From: JBBIKU01 sp037445245
GTDB lineage: Bacteria > Chloroflexota > Anaerolineae > Anaerolineales > Anaerolineaceae
Assembly (NCBI GenBank): GCA_037445245.1
Contig: JBBIKU010000010.1
Location: 1-28,062, forward strand
DNA: 28,062 nucleotides
Direction of reading: 5' to 3'
In this document: one piece after another, positions 1 to 7,870 of the stretch
Layout of the letters: the number at the start of each line of letters is the position of its first letter
Position numbering within the stretch: position 1 is the first letter of the stretch
Made by a program: the position numbers and the translations under genes
The notes under the pieces: model-generated
The model's input: only the letters and a program-made list of their open reading frames with translations
The model's database searches: none
Told to the model about the DNA's origin: nothing

Positions 1-4
1 AGGC

Positions 5-262
5 ATGGAACCAAGCCGGCTGCCGAGCGAAGAAGAGATCAGCACCGCCTACGACCAAGGCAAAGAAGCTGTCATCGCCTTATTTATTAAATTAGAAAAA
101 CTTAACGGAATTGCCAGTTGGGGTTGGGCTACACAGGATATTTCAACTTCTGGTCATATCGGCAGTCCGCAGCTCGCGTCTTATCAGAAAGGGGAGGAGC
201 TGGCAAAATGGCTTATTGCTAGGGTTGAGAAAGCGATCCTAACCATTGTAAATTCTTTGTAG
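5..262 (+). pseudogene. Chimeric remnant: IS66-like transposase N-terminus joined to a creatininase-like C-terminus
   Basis: The 85-residue frame has two unlike halves. Residues 1-28 (LPSEEEI..AY.QGKEAVIALF) resemble the start of IS66-family transposases, which normally continues into a long coiled coil and a DDE domain. Here that stops after about 30 residues. Residues 36-80 (ASWGWATQDIS, then GHIGSPQLAS..KGEEL) resemble the extreme C-terminus of creatininase-family amidohydrolases, where a G-x-P-x-LA-x-x-x-KG pattern is usual. Base composition changes near position 88, from GC-rich to AT-rich, close to the proposed junction. Only four bases precede the ATG, so an upstream extension cannot be judged. 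I infer that a mobile-element end recombined into, or beside, a creatininase gene and left a fused dead frame. Both assignments rest on short recalled family patterns, and a small expressed hypothetical protein remains possible. Confidence 0.45.
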
Positions 263-363
263 ATGCTACTTCGCTGGACTGTAATCAGCCGTTGAACAGG
301 GAAGCGGTGTTGGCAGTAATGCACCCTATTGAATGCACGGGTTGCCTTTTATCCCCCACAGCC

Positions 364-1440
364 TTACGACTTTCTGCCTTCGCGGTTGAGCAACTTTCGT
401 TTTCGCTCCATGCCCCACCTGTAACCGCCGAGATCGCCATTCTTTCGCACCACGCGATGACACGGGATCGCCACCGCCAAGCGATTAGCGGCGCATGCCT
501 GTGCCACTGCTCTGGACGCTTTCGGTTGCCCAATGCGCTTCGCAATTTCTGTGTAACTGACCCGCCTGCCACTGGAAACTTCTCGAAGAGCCAGCCACAC
601 CTTTCGCTGGAAGATTGTTCCCTGAATATCAAGGGGTAGCTTGAAATCATTGCCGGGATGTTCAATAAAAGCGAGCGTTTCTTTTACCCACTTCGTAAAA
701 AAAGGGTCTCCTTCCCGGCAGGTCGCAACCGGAAAGCGATTTTTCAATGCTTTCTCCAAATGCTGCGGATGATCTCCGAACTCGATCGCACAAATTCCTA
801 CCCTGGTCGCAGCAATTAAGACCCATCCCAGGGAACAAGGTTGAATTGCATACCAAATATCGACCCCCTCGCCGCCATTTCGGTACTGGCTGGGTTTCAT
901 ACCCAGTGTTCCTGCCGCCTGACTGTAGAACTGGGCGCTTGACCCATATCCGGCGTTGTAAATGGCGTCGGTTACCGTTTCGTCGCTCGATAACTTGGCA
1001 CGAATTCTCTCCGCTCTTTTTTGTGCAAAGTATTGTTTTGGCGTAATTCCGACTGATTTGTGGAAGAGACGTTGAAAGTAAAACGGGCTTAGACCGACAG
1101 ATTTCGCCAGTACGGGCAGGGTCGGACATGCTTCTGCCTGTTCGATCATCGCACACGCACTGAGGATGCGTTCAGTCTGCTCCGGCCGTTCCGCCGCTTG
1201 ATCGGGTCGGCAGCGCTTGCAGGGGCGATAACCGGCTTCTTCCGCCTCTTTTGCGTTGCTAAAGAAACGCACATTTTTCGGATTGGGCAAGCGCGATGCG
1301 CAGGTTGGACGGCAGTAAACCCCCGTTGTCTGTACCGCATAGAAGAACTTGCCATCGGCGCTGGCTTCTTTTTCCTTGATTGCTTTCCATTGTTTTTCTT
1401 GTGTATCAAAAAGATGATCTTGCTTTGATTCCATGATCAT
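364..1440 (-). CDS. ada: Bifunctional alkylation-repair methyltransferase / transcriptional activator Ada
   Basis: The 358-residue product repairs alkylated DNA and activates the adaptive response. The N-terminal zinc module has the four cysteines expected of Ada: C43 and C47 (YCRPTC) and C74 and C77 (CKRC). One of these accepts methyl groups from phosphotriesters. An AraC-type helix-turn-helix region follows (about residues 85-185, ending FYSQAAGTLGMKPSQYR). The O6-methylguanine methyltransferase domain (about 195-350) carries the acceptor PCHRV with C327. Full length and all key residues are present, so it looks active. The frame extends to a TTG at 1452, but I prefer the ATG at 1440, which has a GAGG box about 7 nt upstream; the ATG at 1434 is an alternative. 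Its start sits just after the stop of the decayed EamA gene, so it was probably the second gene of that transcript. Confidence 0.95.
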   Translation of the reverse strand: MIMESKQDHLFDTQEKQWKAIKEKEASADGKFFYAVQTTGVYCRPTCASRLPNPKNVRFFSNAKEAEEAGYRPCKRCRPDQAAERPEQTERILSACAMIEQAEACPTLPVLAKSVGLSPFYFQRLFHKSVGITPKQYFAQKRAERIRAKLSSDETVTDAIYNAGYGSSAQFYSQAAGTLGMKPSQYRNGGEGVDIWYAIQPCSLGWVLIAATRVGICAIEFGDHPQHLEKALKNRFPVATCREGDPFFTKWVKETLAFIEHPGNDFKLPLDIQGTIFQRKVWLALREVSSGRRVSYTEIAKRIGQPKASRAVAQACAANRLAVAIPCHRVVRKNGDLGGYRWGMERKRKLLNREGRKS

Positions 1441-1448
1441 TTTATACC

Positions 1449-2000
1449 TCAAATTGGGTAATCATCCAAGCGCCGGTTCAGGGACATTGCTTTTCGTGTT
1501 TGATGAATTCGGGAAAGGAAGCGCCCATCGATCAATAGAAGACCTAATCCAACCAGCGCCATTCCCGCAAGCTGGTGAAGGGTGATACTCTCACGGAGAA
1601 TGTGGCGCCGAGGGTGAGGGCACTCACCGGGATCAGGAAAGTGACCAACTTTCAATCCCATTTGGTAACAAGGTTTAGTTTCCATATTGATCTCCTTCTC
1701 GACTGTGCAAATCATAAATTCTTTTCACCTAACTGGCTATCGGTTTCTTGCGCTCTAATTCGAGAAGAAAAGCCGGTGAGCCAGATGCTGCTGTTGGCGC
1801 AGGAAAGTCGGGCTGGTTCAACACCCGCAGGGTCGCCTGGGGCGCCAAAACCTGCCGCTGCGCCGATCTGCCCAAGGTGAAGCCAGCCGATGGTGCTGCG
1901 CACCGCCGCAAGGGGCGAGCGGCGCGGCAGCACTCAAAAGACGCCAATCGTTGGTTGAATGCCGGCGATGAAGGTGACCGCAGGCGCGGAGGTGTATAAT
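1449..2000 (-). pseudogene. Decayed EamA/DMT-family transporter, several frameshifts
   Basis: The clearest part is near 1500-1660 on the minus strand. One frame reads LVTFLIPVSALTLGATF and a neighbouring frame continues LRESITLHQLAGMALVGLG, then LLLIDGR. Together these make the last two transmembrane helices of an EamA (drug/metabolite transporter) protein, split by a one-base frameshift near 1605. Further upstream, about 1940-2000, another frame gives AVTFIAGIQPTIGVF followed by a stop, and then GWLHLGQIGAAAGF. This fits the middle of the same family (usually A..aLIaGlqPll...WLGL.LG..G). Spacing between the blocks is shorter than in an intact protein of about 290 residues, so there has probably also been a deletion. 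The C-terminal part is well supported; the 1700-2000 part is a weaker match. The stop lies 8 nt upstream of the ada ATG. Confidence 0.6.
1995..2000 (+). promoter_or_regulatory. Candidate -10 box for the MOSC gene
   Basis: TATAAT sits 21 nt before the ATG at 2022. No convincing -35 hexamer stands at 16-18 nt; the nearest is AGGTGA. It lies on the edge of the decayed EamA gene. Confidence 0.45.
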
Positions 2001-2021
2001 GCAGTCTAAAGGAAGAGCGAA

Positions 2022-2540
2022 ATGAACACTGCTGGCAATCTTGCTTCGGTTGTGGCGGTTTGCAAAAAAGCTGAGCCGGGCTTACCCAAACAGGTGGTGG
2101 ATGCCATCCAGCTCGTTGAAAATTACGGCGTCGCCGGAGATTACCATGCGGGCGAGTTCGTGCGCCACCGTTACCTGGCGAACAAGGATCCAAACAAGCC
2201 CAACCTGCGCCAGGTGCTGCTGGTCGATACGTCCATGTTTGCCGCCATTGCCGGTAAGGGCATTCGGTTGGCGCCAGGAATGATGGGAGAGAACATCATC
2301 ATAGAAGGAATGTCAGTGATGACTCTTCCCATCGGAAGCCGGCTTGAAATTGCCGATGCATTGCTGGAAGTGACCGAGATTCGCAACCCATGTTTGCAGT
2401 TGAACGAGATGCACCCGCGCTTGCTCAAGGCGGTGGCATATAAGGTGGACAGCAAGGTGCAGCGCAACGCCGGGATGATGGCGCGCGTGCTCAAGGGGGG
2501 AACGGTCAAGCCGGGGGACGCCGTAAGCGTGCAAAAATAG
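2022..2540 (+). CDS. MOSC domain-containing protein
   Basis: The 172-residue product is a stand-alone MOSC domain, the fold found at the C-terminus of molybdenum cofactor sulfurases and in YiiM/YuaD-type enzymes. Visible family marks are GVAGDYHAG (36-44), PGMMGENIIIEGM (85-97), IGSRLEI (104-110), and the conserved cysteine in RNPC (C124), which is expected to handle sulfur or bind molybdenum cofactor. There is no signal peptide or membrane segment, so it should be cytosolic. A good Shine-Dalgarno (AAGGAAG, about 7 nt upstream) supports the ATG. It is monocistronic and converges on the ABC ATPase gene with a 30-nt gap that shows no hairpin. The specific substrate cannot be told from the sequence. 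Confidence 0.88.
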   Translation: MNTAGNLASVVAVCKKAEPGLPKQVVDAIQLVENYGVAGDYHAGEFVRHRYLANKDPNKPNLRQVLLVDTSMFAAIAGKGIRLAPGMMGENIIIEGMSVMTLPIGSRLEIADALLEVTEIRNPCLQLNEMHPRLLKAVAYKVDSKVQRNAGMMARVLKGGTVKPGDAVSVQK

Positions 2541-2570
2541 GCTGCAAGATCGAACAGATTACGGCGCCGG

Positions 2571-3320
2571 TCAGTGCGGGGCGCCGTTGACCAGTTGCAT
2601 GATCTCCTCGCGCCCGGTGTACTGGCGCACCAGTTTGCCATCCTGCATCATCAGAACGCGGTCGACGTATTCGCACATGCGCAGGTCGTGCGTCACCATG
2701 ATGCCGGCGCGGTTCTGCTCGTGGATCAGCCCGGCGAAGGTCTGCACCACCTGGTAAGCCCGTTCGGTGTCCAGGCTGGCGGTGGGTTCGTCGGCGAGCA
2801 CCAGGCTGGGATTGTGGATGAGGGCGCGGGCGATGGCGACGCGTTGCTGCTGCCCGCCGGACATCTGCCCGGGCAGGTTGTGCAGCCGTTCGCTCAAACC
2901 CAGACGTGCCAGCAATTCGCGCGCCCGCAGTTTCCCGCTCTTATCGAGCCTGTTATTGAGGCGCAGCATCAACTCCACGTTCTCGATCGCGCTCAGGTAA
3001 GGCACCAGGTTGTTCGCCTGAAAGGTGAAGCCGATCTTCTCGCGGCGCAGGCGCACGCGCTCGATGTCGTCCATGCCGGCAAGGTCCTGCCCGTCCAGCA
3101 GGATCTGTCCCTCGCTGGGCGAGAGCAGCGCCGCCAGCATCGAGAGCATGGTGGTCTTGCCCGATCCGCTCGGCCCGACCAAGGCGACGAATTCTCCCGC
3201 AGCCACCCGGATCGAAACGTCGTCCACGGCGCGGATCTCGCCGGATTCGCTGTTGTAGATCTTGCGGACGGCTCTGGTCTCAAGGGCAGCGCCGTTGTTG
3301 TGGGTGATGGGCTCATTCAT
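2571..3320 (-). CDS. ABC transporter ATP-binding protein, LolD/MacB type
   Basis: This 249-residue nucleotide-binding subunit has Walker A GPSGSGKT (49-56), a Q-loop at FTFQANN (98-104), signature MSGGQQQR (153-160), Walker B LVLADEPT (173-180), D-loop SLD and switch histidine H211 (MVTHDL). The closest family is the LolD/MacB/DevA branch, which pairs with FtsX-like permeases and usually drives extrusion or lipoprotein handling rather than import. The ATG overlaps the permease stop in an ATGA, so the two subunits are translationally coupled. It is the last gene of the three-gene operon running from 5097 down to 2571. No substrate is evident. Confidence 0.93.
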   Translation of the reverse strand: MNEPITHNNGAALETRAVRKIYNSESGEIRAVDDVSIRVAAGEFVALVGPSGSGKTTMLSMLAALLSPSEGQILLDGQDLAGMDDIERVRLRREKIGFTFQANNLVPYLSAIENVELMLRLNNRLDKSGKLRARELLARLGLSERLHNLPGQMSGGQQQRVAIARALIHNPSLVLADEPTASLDTERAYQVVQTFAGLIHEQNRAGIMVTHDLRMCEYVDRVLMMQDGKLVRQYTGREEIMQLVNGAPH

Positions 3321-4489
3321 GCCGATAACCCCAGCGCCTTGAGCGGCTCGATGCGCACGGCGTAACGGATGGATACCAGCCCGCCGATGGGACCGATCAG
3401 CAGCAGCGCCACCACCGCCAGAGCGGAGGTGGCGCCGTTGAAGACGATCGGTATGGTGGGCGGGAACGACAACGAGAACAGGAAGGTGAGCAGCCCGCCG
3501 ATGGCGACGCCGATCACGGTGATGACCACGATCTGGATGACGGACGCCGCCGCCACGATCGAGTTGGCGGTGCCGATGGCTTTGAGTACGCCGATCTGCG
3601 CCACCTTTTGCAGGATCTGGATCTGGAAGAAGCCGCCGATGACCAGCACGCCGATGAAGAGGGTGAACGCCCCCTGCGTGTTGAGCGTGCTCTGCTGGGC
3701 GGAATAACCCGGCAGGGCTTCGATGGCTTCGCTCAGGGTCGCCACCTCCACACCGGTGACCTGGGAAGTGATGCGTTGGCGAACCTCTTCGACCTGCAAA
3801 GGATCGTGCAGGCGCACCAGGATCACGTTGGCAACCGGGTTGGCGCGGGCGATCTCGGCTTCGGATTTGGGGCGCACCTCGTCCCAGGTGAGGAAGGGCA
3901 CGAAGATGGATGGCTGCAGGGCGTACTGCTGCCCGTCGGAGATGCCGGTAACGCGCAGGCTGTAGAACTTGTCCTCGGTACCCTGGGTCACGCGCAGGGT
4001 CAGGCTATCCCCCGGCTTCAGGTTGGTCCTCAGGGCGGTGTTGCGGTCGATGATGACCTCGCGGGCAAGGTTCGAGCGCAACTGCCTGCCCTCGACCACT
4101 CTCGGCTCGCCGGGGAAACCCGCCTCGACGCCCAGCAGGGCAACTCTGAGGTTTCCGACGCCGTCAGGGAAAATCAGGGTGGCGTTGGCGGTTCCGAGCA
4201 TGCCGGTTCGGGCAACACCGTTGACCCGGCGAACCGAGAGCATGCGCTCTCGTCCCAGCCGGCTGGCGGCGATGAGGAAATCCGATTTTTCCTGGTAGAC
4301 GATCAACTGGGCGTTCAGCTTGGAGATGTACTCGCGATTGCCGTTGCCCAGCCCTTCGCCCAGGGCGGCGATGAAGAGCACCAGCAGCGTGATCAGGGCG
4401 ATCACCATGCTTACGAGGAGAAAGCGCCCGCGGTTGCGCCAGATCTCTTTGAGCGCGAGATATACGGATATTGTTGCGATCTGCTTCAT
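3317..4489 (-). CDS. FtsX/MacB-type ABC transporter permease (DevC-like)
   Basis: The 390-residue membrane protein has the standard four-helix layout. One N-terminal transmembrane segment (about 22-43, LLVSMVIALITLLVLFIAAL) is followed by a large extracytoplasmic domain (about 45-270) and three C-terminal segments (about 275-293, 313-338, 353-373). It ends with the family signature RIEPLKALG. The reading frame is open back to 4537, but I choose the ATG at 4489 because its codon overlaps the upstream stop as ATGA and because MKQIATISVYLALKEIWRNR is the normal start for the family. It forms a transporter with the ATPase immediately downstream. No separate membrane-fusion (HlyD-like) gene is nearby, so it is less likely to be a complete MacAB-style exporter. 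Confidence 0.9.
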   Translation of the reverse strand: MKQIATISVYLALKEIWRNRGRFLLVSMVIALITLLVLFIAALGEGLGNGNREYISKLNAQLIVYQEKSDFLIAASRLGRERMLSVRRVNGVARTGMLGTANATLIFPDGVGNLRVALLGVEAGFPGEPRVVEGRQLRSNLAREVIIDRNTALRTNLKPGDSLTLRVTQGTEDKFYSLRVTGISDGQQYALQPSIFVPFLTWDEVRPKSEAEIARANPVANVILVRLHDPLQVEEVRQRITSQVTGVEVATLSEAIEALPGYSAQQSTLNTQGAFTLFIGVLVIGGFFQIQILQKVAQIGVLKAIGTANSIVAAASVIQIVVITVIGVAIGGLLTFLFSLSFPPTIPIVFNGATSALAVVALLLIGPIGGLVSIRYAVRIEPLKALGLSA

Positions 4490-5097
4490 GATCCACCCAC
4501 CCCCGGGCCGAGCGGTCCGTCCAGCGGTCGATCCCATTTGGTCGCGAGCACCCCGCTCAGCAGCAGCTCCAGCGGGGGGTGGTCGGCGATGTGATCGTAG
4601 TAGTACGGCAGCGCCACCCGCCCGTCGCGGCTGATGATAAAGGTGCCCGACATCTGCATGGCGTCCTGTCCGGGCGGCGGGGTTTCGACGGTGTATCCCT
4701 TTCGTCGCGAGCGGGCGACCGCCGACCAGACTTTGGGATTTAGGAAGGTCTGGAAGAGGTCGCCCCGTTCCAGGCCGTAAGCCCGGTAGGCTTGTCGTTG
4801 CGGGTCCGCCAGGCAGCGCAATCCCGGCGCATATTTTTCAGCGAAAACGGCTGTCGATTCGGGTGCGCCCTGCATGACGATGGCAATATTCAGCCCGGCT
4901 TCTTTGATGCGCCGGCGCCCGTTGACCAGCTCGTCCAGCATTTCTTTGCACTGGGTGCAGCCGAAGTGACGGGTGAAGGCGAGCAGCAGCGGGCGTTTTG
5001 CCCACAAGCTGGAGAGCTTCACCGGCTTGCCGGAGGTATCCAGCAGGGTCGGGTCAGGGGCGGGGCGGTAGAAATTGATGTGTTCCTTTTTCGGCAT
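4486..5097 (-). CDS. Peroxiredoxin-like (AhpC/TSA) family protein
   Basis: The 203-residue product has a thioredoxin fold of the AhpC/TSA peroxiredoxin-like group. The redox site is FTRHFGCTQC, with C47 and C50 forming a CxxC pair where selenoprotein relatives may have U. Later marks are the cis-proline-like region GTFIISRDGRVALPYYY and the preceding ADPQRQAYRAYGL helix. There is no signal peptide, so it is predicted to be cytosolic. A GGGAG box lies about 6 nt upstream of the ATG. Its stop overlaps the permease start (ATGA), making it the first gene of a coupled peroxiredoxin-permease-ATPase operon. The pairing suggests that the transporter acts in a thiol or peroxide-stress setting, but that is inference from position only. 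Confidence 0.85.
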   Translation of the reverse strand: MPKKEHINFYRPAPDPTLLDTSGKPVKLSSLWAKRPLLLAFTRHFGCTQCKEMLDELVNGRRRIKEAGLNIAIVMQGAPESTAVFAEKYAPGLRCLADPQRQAYRAYGLERGDLFQTFLNPKVWSAVARSRRKGYTVETPPPGQDAMQMSGTFIISRDGRVALPYYYDHIADHPPLELLLSGVLATKWDRPLDGPLGPGVGGS

Positions 5098-5244
5098 GAG
5101 TCTCCCTGATGTGTATACCTATTGTACTGAATAATCATCGATTAATGGGTTCGAGGAACGTATTTGTACAAGGTTTGTAGGCGTGGCATGCAAAAATGTG
5201 TGTGGTTTGCATAGCTTGCCTGCCGAATCTCTGCTTTGCAGGGG

Positions 5245-5250
5245 TATAAT
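5245..5250 (+). promoter_or_regulatory. Candidate -10 box for the VOC gene
   Basis: TATAAT in the context GGGGTATAATCC would give a leader of about 85 nt before the ATG at 5341. The only -35-like hexamer, TTGCCT at 5216-5221, is 23 nt away, which is too far for a standard promoter. Confidence 0.4.
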
Positions 5251-5340
5251 CCAAGGCAGCGGGCAGCGCATCGTATTGATCCGCGTGATAAACGCCGTCG
5301 GTGCTACCCCGGAAGGATCGAAACCCGCAGGAGGTCACCC

Positions 5341-5799
5341 ATGAGCGTAGCCGCAGAGTATGTCCACACCAACCTCATCGCGGAAGACTGGCGGGCGCTT
5401 GCCGATTTCTATCAGAAAGTATTTGGATGCACCCCCGTACCGCCCGAACGCGACTTCCAGGGCGAGCAGCTCGAAGCGGGTACTGCGATTGCAGGCGCGC
5501 ATCTGCGCGGGATGCATTTGCGCTTACCCGGCTGCGGGGAGAACGGTCCCACGCTGGAGATCTTCAATTACAACGTTCTGGAAAACGCCGGTAAAAAAGC
5601 GGTGAATCGACCCGGGTTCGGGCATATCGCCTTTTCGGTTGACGACGTGGCGGAAGCGCGGAAAAACGTCCTGCAATCCGGCGGGCGGTCGGTCGGCGAG
5701 ATCGTGACCATGCAAGTCGCTTCGGGTATGAAAGTGACCTGGTGCTATGTTACCGACCCGGAAGGCAACATCATCGAATTGCAGTCCTGGTCGAAATAG
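5341..5799 (+). CDS. VOC-superfamily (glyoxalase/bleomycin resistance/dioxygenase fold) protein
   Basis: The 152-residue product contains two beta-alpha-beta-beta-beta modules of the vicinal oxygen chelate fold. Four likely metal ligands are in the expected places: H9 (EYVHTNL), the E of TLEIFNY, the H of GFGHIAFSVDD and the E of GNIIELQSW. The order H-E-H-E fits metal-dependent VOC enzymes such as methylmalonyl-CoA epimerase or glyoxalase relatives. The substrate is not evident. The frame is open back to 5236, but the ATG at 5341 has a strong AGGAGG at 5329-5334, which fixes the start. It is a single-gene unit ending at a strong terminator. Confidence 0.88.
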   Translation: MSVAAEYVHTNLIAEDWRALADFYQKVFGCTPVPPERDFQGEQLEAGTAIAGAHLRGMHLRLPGCGENGPTLEIFNYNVLENAGKKAVNRPGFGHIAFSVDDVAEARKNVLQSGGRSVGEIVTMQVASGMKVTWCYVTDPEGNIIELQSWSK

Positions 5800-5816
5800 A
5801 CCGGGATCAAATAAAA

Positions 5817-5852
5817 AAACTGGCGATCGATTTCCGCCAGTTTCTATTTTTT
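5817..5852. terminator. Bidirectional intrinsic terminator
   Basis: A perfect 9-bp stem, AAACTGGCG/CGCCAGTTT, with a 9-nt loop is followed on the plus strand by CTATTTTTT. On the minus strand it is followed by TTTTTTTATTT. It can end both the VOC transcript and the converging permease transcript that stops at 5881. Confidence 0.88.
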
Positions 5853-5880
5853 GATCGAAATCATCAATTTCCCAACGCGA

Positions 5881-6756
5881 TTATTCCTTCTTGTAGGGCA
5901 GTCCGAGCGCTTCCGGTTTGGCAGCGCCCCACCTTGTTCTGAACCACTTTGTGGACATCACCAGCAAGGCGGCGATGGTGATCCCAAATGGAACAGTTCT
6001 CCATAAATATCGTGACATGATGCCAGGGAGCACAAATTGTGGGTTTAGTGCAAGCTGCCACAAGGCGCCAACAAGCACCGAACCCCCCAGGAGGATAATG
6101 GGATTCCACATTGAGAAAAAGACCAGCGCCAGCGCAATAAACCCCCAACCCATAATAAAATTGTAGTTCCAAACCGGATTGTAGTCCAGGGCGTAAACCG
6201 CTCCCGCAAGTCCCATGAGCATTCCACTGGTTACGACACAGAGATAGCGTATTTTTGAAACACTGATCCCCGAGACCTCCGCCACCGAAGGATTTTCTCC
6301 AACCGATCTGATCTTTAAACCCAAACTCGTTTTAGTGAGCACGAACCACACGATGATAATTAGAGCGCCAGCGATATAGAAGAAAGGTGATGCACCGCCA
6401 ATTTTTGCTATGCGTGGTAAATTAAGAGGCCCGGTATAAGGATTCCCAATATAGGTGGTCAGCCCAAAACCGAAAATCCATATTCCCTTACCACTCACAA
6501 CCTGGTCCCCTCCCAATGTTATAGAAAAGAAACCATGGATAAGACCAATAATGCCTCCGATCGCTATTGCGACGATAATGCCAAGCAAATAGTCCCCGGT
6601 TGTTTGAGCAACAATAAAACCGAGCGTGGCGCCGAACAACATTACGCCCTCAATGCCCACGTTTAATATTCCTGAGCGCTGACCGATAAGCTCGGCTAGT
6701 GCGGCAATCGTGAAAACTGTTGAGGCATCAAGACTTCTAACGAATAGCTCCAACAT
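5881..6756 (-). CDS. Nucleoside-type ABC transporter permease (second permease)
   Basis: This 291-residue polytopic protein belongs to the branched-chain/ribose-type permease family as found in BMP-dependent nucleoside importers (NupQ/BmpD-like). Family marks are FTIAALAELIGQRSGILNVG near the start, the central GENPSVAEVSGI coupling segment that contacts the ATPase, and about eight hydrophobic helices. It starts at the ATG at 6756, which has a TGAGGAGAT Shine-Dalgarno about 6 nt upstream inside the end of the first permease gene, so the two genes overlap by 20 nt. It is the last gene of the importer operon and ends 28 nt before the bidirectional terminator. Composition is clearly AT-richer than the genes on either side. 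Confidence 0.92.
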   Translation of the reverse strand: MLELFVRSLDASTVFTIAALAELIGQRSGILNVGIEGVMLFGATLGFIVAQTTGDYLLGIIVAIAIGGIIGLIHGFFSITLGGDQVVSGKGIWIFGFGLTTYIGNPYTGPLNLPRIAKIGGASPFFYIAGALIIIVWFVLTKTSLGLKIRSVGENPSVAEVSGISVSKIRYLCVVTSGMLMGLAGAVYALDYNPVWNYNFIMGWGFIALALVFFSMWNPIILLGGSVLVGALWQLALNPQFVLPGIMSRYLWRTVPFGITIAALLVMSTKWFRTRWGAAKPEALGLPYKKE

Positions 6757-7870
6757 CTGTTATCTCCTCATCGTGTTTTACCCGGATGATTTTATACCTG
6801 TAAAAAAACTGGAATGCAACCATCGTAATCATCATGATGCCGAGCAGGGCATAATCCACGCCGAAGCCTGTTTGCAGCTTTCCCTGCGCAAACCTGCCGC
6901 CATTCGTCAACCCACCGAACAGCAGTGAAATTGGGATGGCTGCCAAGGGATTTCCTGTTGCGATCAGTCCACATATAATTCCGTAGAATGATAAATCGCC
7001 GTATTCCAGGTAATTCCTGGCGATCTTGTATACGCCGGGAACGGCGCCAAAATAATGGTAGCCAGCCAGACCGGCAATAAACCCTCCCAAAATAAATACC
7101 AGAAAGGGAATCAAAACCGGATTTATTCCGGCATATCTGGCTGCAGAGGGGTTGAGCCCGTAAGCTTTGATCTGATACCCAAGTCGGGTTTTGGCAAAAA
7201 ACCAGTGGAGCAGGAAAGCCAAAAGCAGGGCTACCACGAGGGTGAAGGGAAGCCCCATATATTGCGGAGCACGCAAAGAATAGGGTAGATCGAAGCTCTC
7301 GCTCCTGCCAACCGGATTCATGAAAGGGCCGCCCTCTTTGATCATATATGCGACAATCCAGAAACCGATGAAGTTGATCATCATGGTTGCTACGATCTCA
7401 TTGACTTTGAACCTCCCCCGGATGTACCCAGCAATGCCGCCAATCACTGCCCCACCCATCCCCGCGGCTAACATCATCAGGGGAATTCCAAGCGCCGGCG
7501 CAATATAAATGCTGGGAGTTGGCCTGGCGCCCAAGGCATACAAAACTGCAAAAGCGCCCAGTGCTCCGGCATACAGTTGCCCCACCATTCCGATGTTCCA
7601 AAGCCCGGCTCGAAAGGGGATGATAAACCCGCAGGTGCAAAGCAATATGAATATCGAACGATTGATGGTCAGCGGCAGACCATTTGGATTAAAGAAGGCA
7701 AAGGAGAAGATTTCTTTATAACCGATCAGCGGGTTTACGCCTGCCTCTAAAAATATCAGGCTAAAAAGCAGCAGGGCGCAGATTATCGAAATGAGCGAAA
7801 TAAAGGTTGCCTTAAAACCGGATATCCTTTCCCTTTTCTCCAGTTTTAATTCATAGCTGCCAATTTTCAT
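6737..7870 (-). CDS. Nucleoside-type ABC transporter permease (first permease)
   Basis: The 377-residue membrane protein resembles NupP/BmpC-type permeases. A cytosolic N-terminus with a charged stretch (KLEKRERISGF) precedes about nine hydrophobic helices. Typical blocks are PFRAGLWNIGMVGQLYAGAL, FKVNEIVATMMINFI and the coupling segment YGLNPSAARYAGI. The two permeases should form the heterodimeric channel. The start overlaps the ATPase stop in an ATGA, and the 3' end overlaps the second permease by 20 nt. Substrate class (purine or other nucleosides) is inferred from the BMP-family binding protein of the same operon. Confidence 0.92.
   Translation of the reverse strand: MKIGSYELKLEKRERISGFKATFISLISIICALLLFSLIFLEAGVNPLIGYKEIFSFAFFNPNGLPLTINRSIFILLCTCGFIIPFRAGLWNIGMVGQLYAGALGAFAVLYALGARPTPSIYIAPALGIPLMMLAAGMGGAVIGGIAGYIRGRFKVNEIVATMMINFIGFWIVAYMIKEGGPFMNPVGRSESFDLPYSLRAPQYMGLPFTLVVALLLAFLLHWFFAKTRLGYQIKAYGLNPSAARYAGINPVLIPFLVFILGGFIAGLAGYHYFGAVPGVYKIARNYLEYGDLSFYGIICGLIATGNPLAAIPISLLFGGLTNGGRFAQGKLQTGFGVDYALLGIMMITMVAFQFFYRYKIIRVKHDEEITDVGAIR

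Noticed and set aside
1712..2193. Minus-strand frames running from the EamA remnant into the MOSC gene
   Set aside because: They overlap the well-supported MOSC gene or read as broken EamA; neither is a separate gene.
2574..3365. Long plus-strand frame of 263 codons opposite the ABC ATPase gene
   Set aside because: It mirrors a gene with all ABC motifs, is His/Gln/Val-rich as expected of an antisense shadow, and has no ribosome site.
3608..4594. Plus-strand frame of 328 codons opposite the FtsX permease
   Set aside because: It is an antisense shadow of a well-supported membrane protein and shows no family marks.
5148..5160. GGGTTCGAGGAACG as a possible tRNA T-arm
   Set aside because: No cloverleaf can be formed with the flanks; no acceptor or anticodon stem was found.
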